From positions 1 to 62,086 of the forward strand of contig NZ_PNMA01000024.1 of NCBI RefSeq assembly GCF_013823385.1: 62,086 nucleotides of DNA. The letters run 5' to 3'. A model generated the notes under the pieces. That model ran no database searches and was not told the DNA's origin. It saw only the letters and a program-made list of their open reading frames with translations. A program made the position numbers and the translations under genes. The DNA comes from Hyphomonas sp. GTDB lineage: Bacteria > Pseudomonadota > Alphaproteobacteria > Caulobacterales > Hyphomonadaceae. Shown here piece after piece: positions 61,710-62,086 of the stretch (the first letter of the stretch is position 1; every line of letters starts with the position of its first letter).

Positions 61710-61973
61710 GCTGAGCCTTGCAGGCTCAGCCCGTTCGCGGGGAAATCGCAGTGCGATTTCTGATCCCGCTCACTGCCTTCGCCTTGCTCGCGAGGGCATC
61801 AGGTCTTGAGCGTTTCCCCTCTCCCGCTTGCGGGAGAGGGGTAGGGGTGAGGGGGCCAGTTCTCCTTTGAGCGCGGCGTTGTGGCTTGAGCGTTGAGGCC
61901 CTCACCCCCTGCTCAGGGCGTTTGCAGTGCAAACGCTTTTCCCTTCGCAGCCTCTCCCATTGCATGGGAGAGG
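61710..61973. repeat. Cluster of five palindromic hairpins
   Basis: GCTGAGCC/GGCTCAGC (61710-61730), GAAATCGC/GCGATTTC (61742-61760), CCCCTCTCCCG/CGGGAGAGGGG (61816-61841), GTTTGC/GCAAAC (61920-61934) and CCTCTCCCAT/ATGGGAGAGG (61951-61973) are perfect stems. Outer arms GGGGTGAGGG and GGCCCTCACCCC also face each other. No gene is supported in 61687-62086. Confidence 0.7.
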
Positions 61974-62086
61974 GGAGTAGAATCGGCTGTATCCGGACTG
62001 GCAGGGCCATCCGGGGTCGGAGCAGTTCTTGTGGCTCACAATGTGGAGCCTGCGCGGCGGGCGCCGCGGCGCCCGGATAGAAAAGG

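Noticed and set aside
61726-62010. Reading frames in the last 400 bp on both strands
   Set aside because: They consist of palindromic repeats, with no domain, start signal or codon bias.

Overview
The window is GC-rich alphaproteobacterial chromosome, probably Hyphomonadaceae (Hyphomonas-like). That is an inference from gene content and style: MmcB, a TIGR02302/DUF4175 protein, a HIG1-type twin-membrane protein, RpoH with an RpoH box, the trpF-trpB-trpA-accD-folC order, and GTTC-N7-GTTC LexA boxes. No species name can be proved from the sequence alone.

Positions 1-46658 are ordinary housekeeping chromosome. They hold argG, pyrD, a zinc alcohol dehydrogenase, an alkaline phosphatase, gluQ, msrA, tRNA-Ser(GGA), trpF-trpB-cutA-trpA-accD-folC, etfBA, a 3-hydroxyacyl-CoA dehydrogenase, argH-lipoproteins-lysA, a cobalamin adenosyltransferase, zapA, tkt, two divergent citrate synthase paralogues (one fused to a helix-turn-helix), an SOS operon (mmcB plus an unknown protein ending in a sliding-clamp-binding motif), rpoH and a PLP-dependent sulfur enzyme. 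Stretches without genes carry composite palindromic repeats (1-112, 865-980, 61710-61973).

Positions 46659-61648 are an integrated element of about 15 kb in a tRNA-Arg(CCT) gene, bounded by a 40-bp direct repeat that is the 5' half of the tRNA. It carries a tyrosine integrase, an AlpA-like regulator, a long minus-strand block (double HTH protein, PrimPol-VapE primase/helicase, small-terminase-like protein, four unknown small genes), an array of nine GTAGACC repeats just beyond the primase gene that looks like an iteron replication origin, an RHH-like regulator, a PD-(D/E)XK-like protein and an XRE regulator. No capsid, portal or tail gene is visible. This is the layout of a phage satellite (PICI/SaPI-like).

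The right end of the element carries a complete type II CBASS anti-phage system: a DncV-like CD-NTase, Cap2 (E2-E1) and Cap3 (JAMM protease) on the minus strand, and a divergent Cap15-like two-TM/beta effector. The 62-bp region between CD-NTase and effector holds a perfect GTTC-N7-GTTC site, the same motif seen in front of mmcB 17 kb away. The central proposal is therefore a satellite-borne CBASS under LexA/SOS control. The element also appears to have rebuilt its host tRNA gene with its own 5' half, and its integrase favours AGG, the codon that this tRNA reads.
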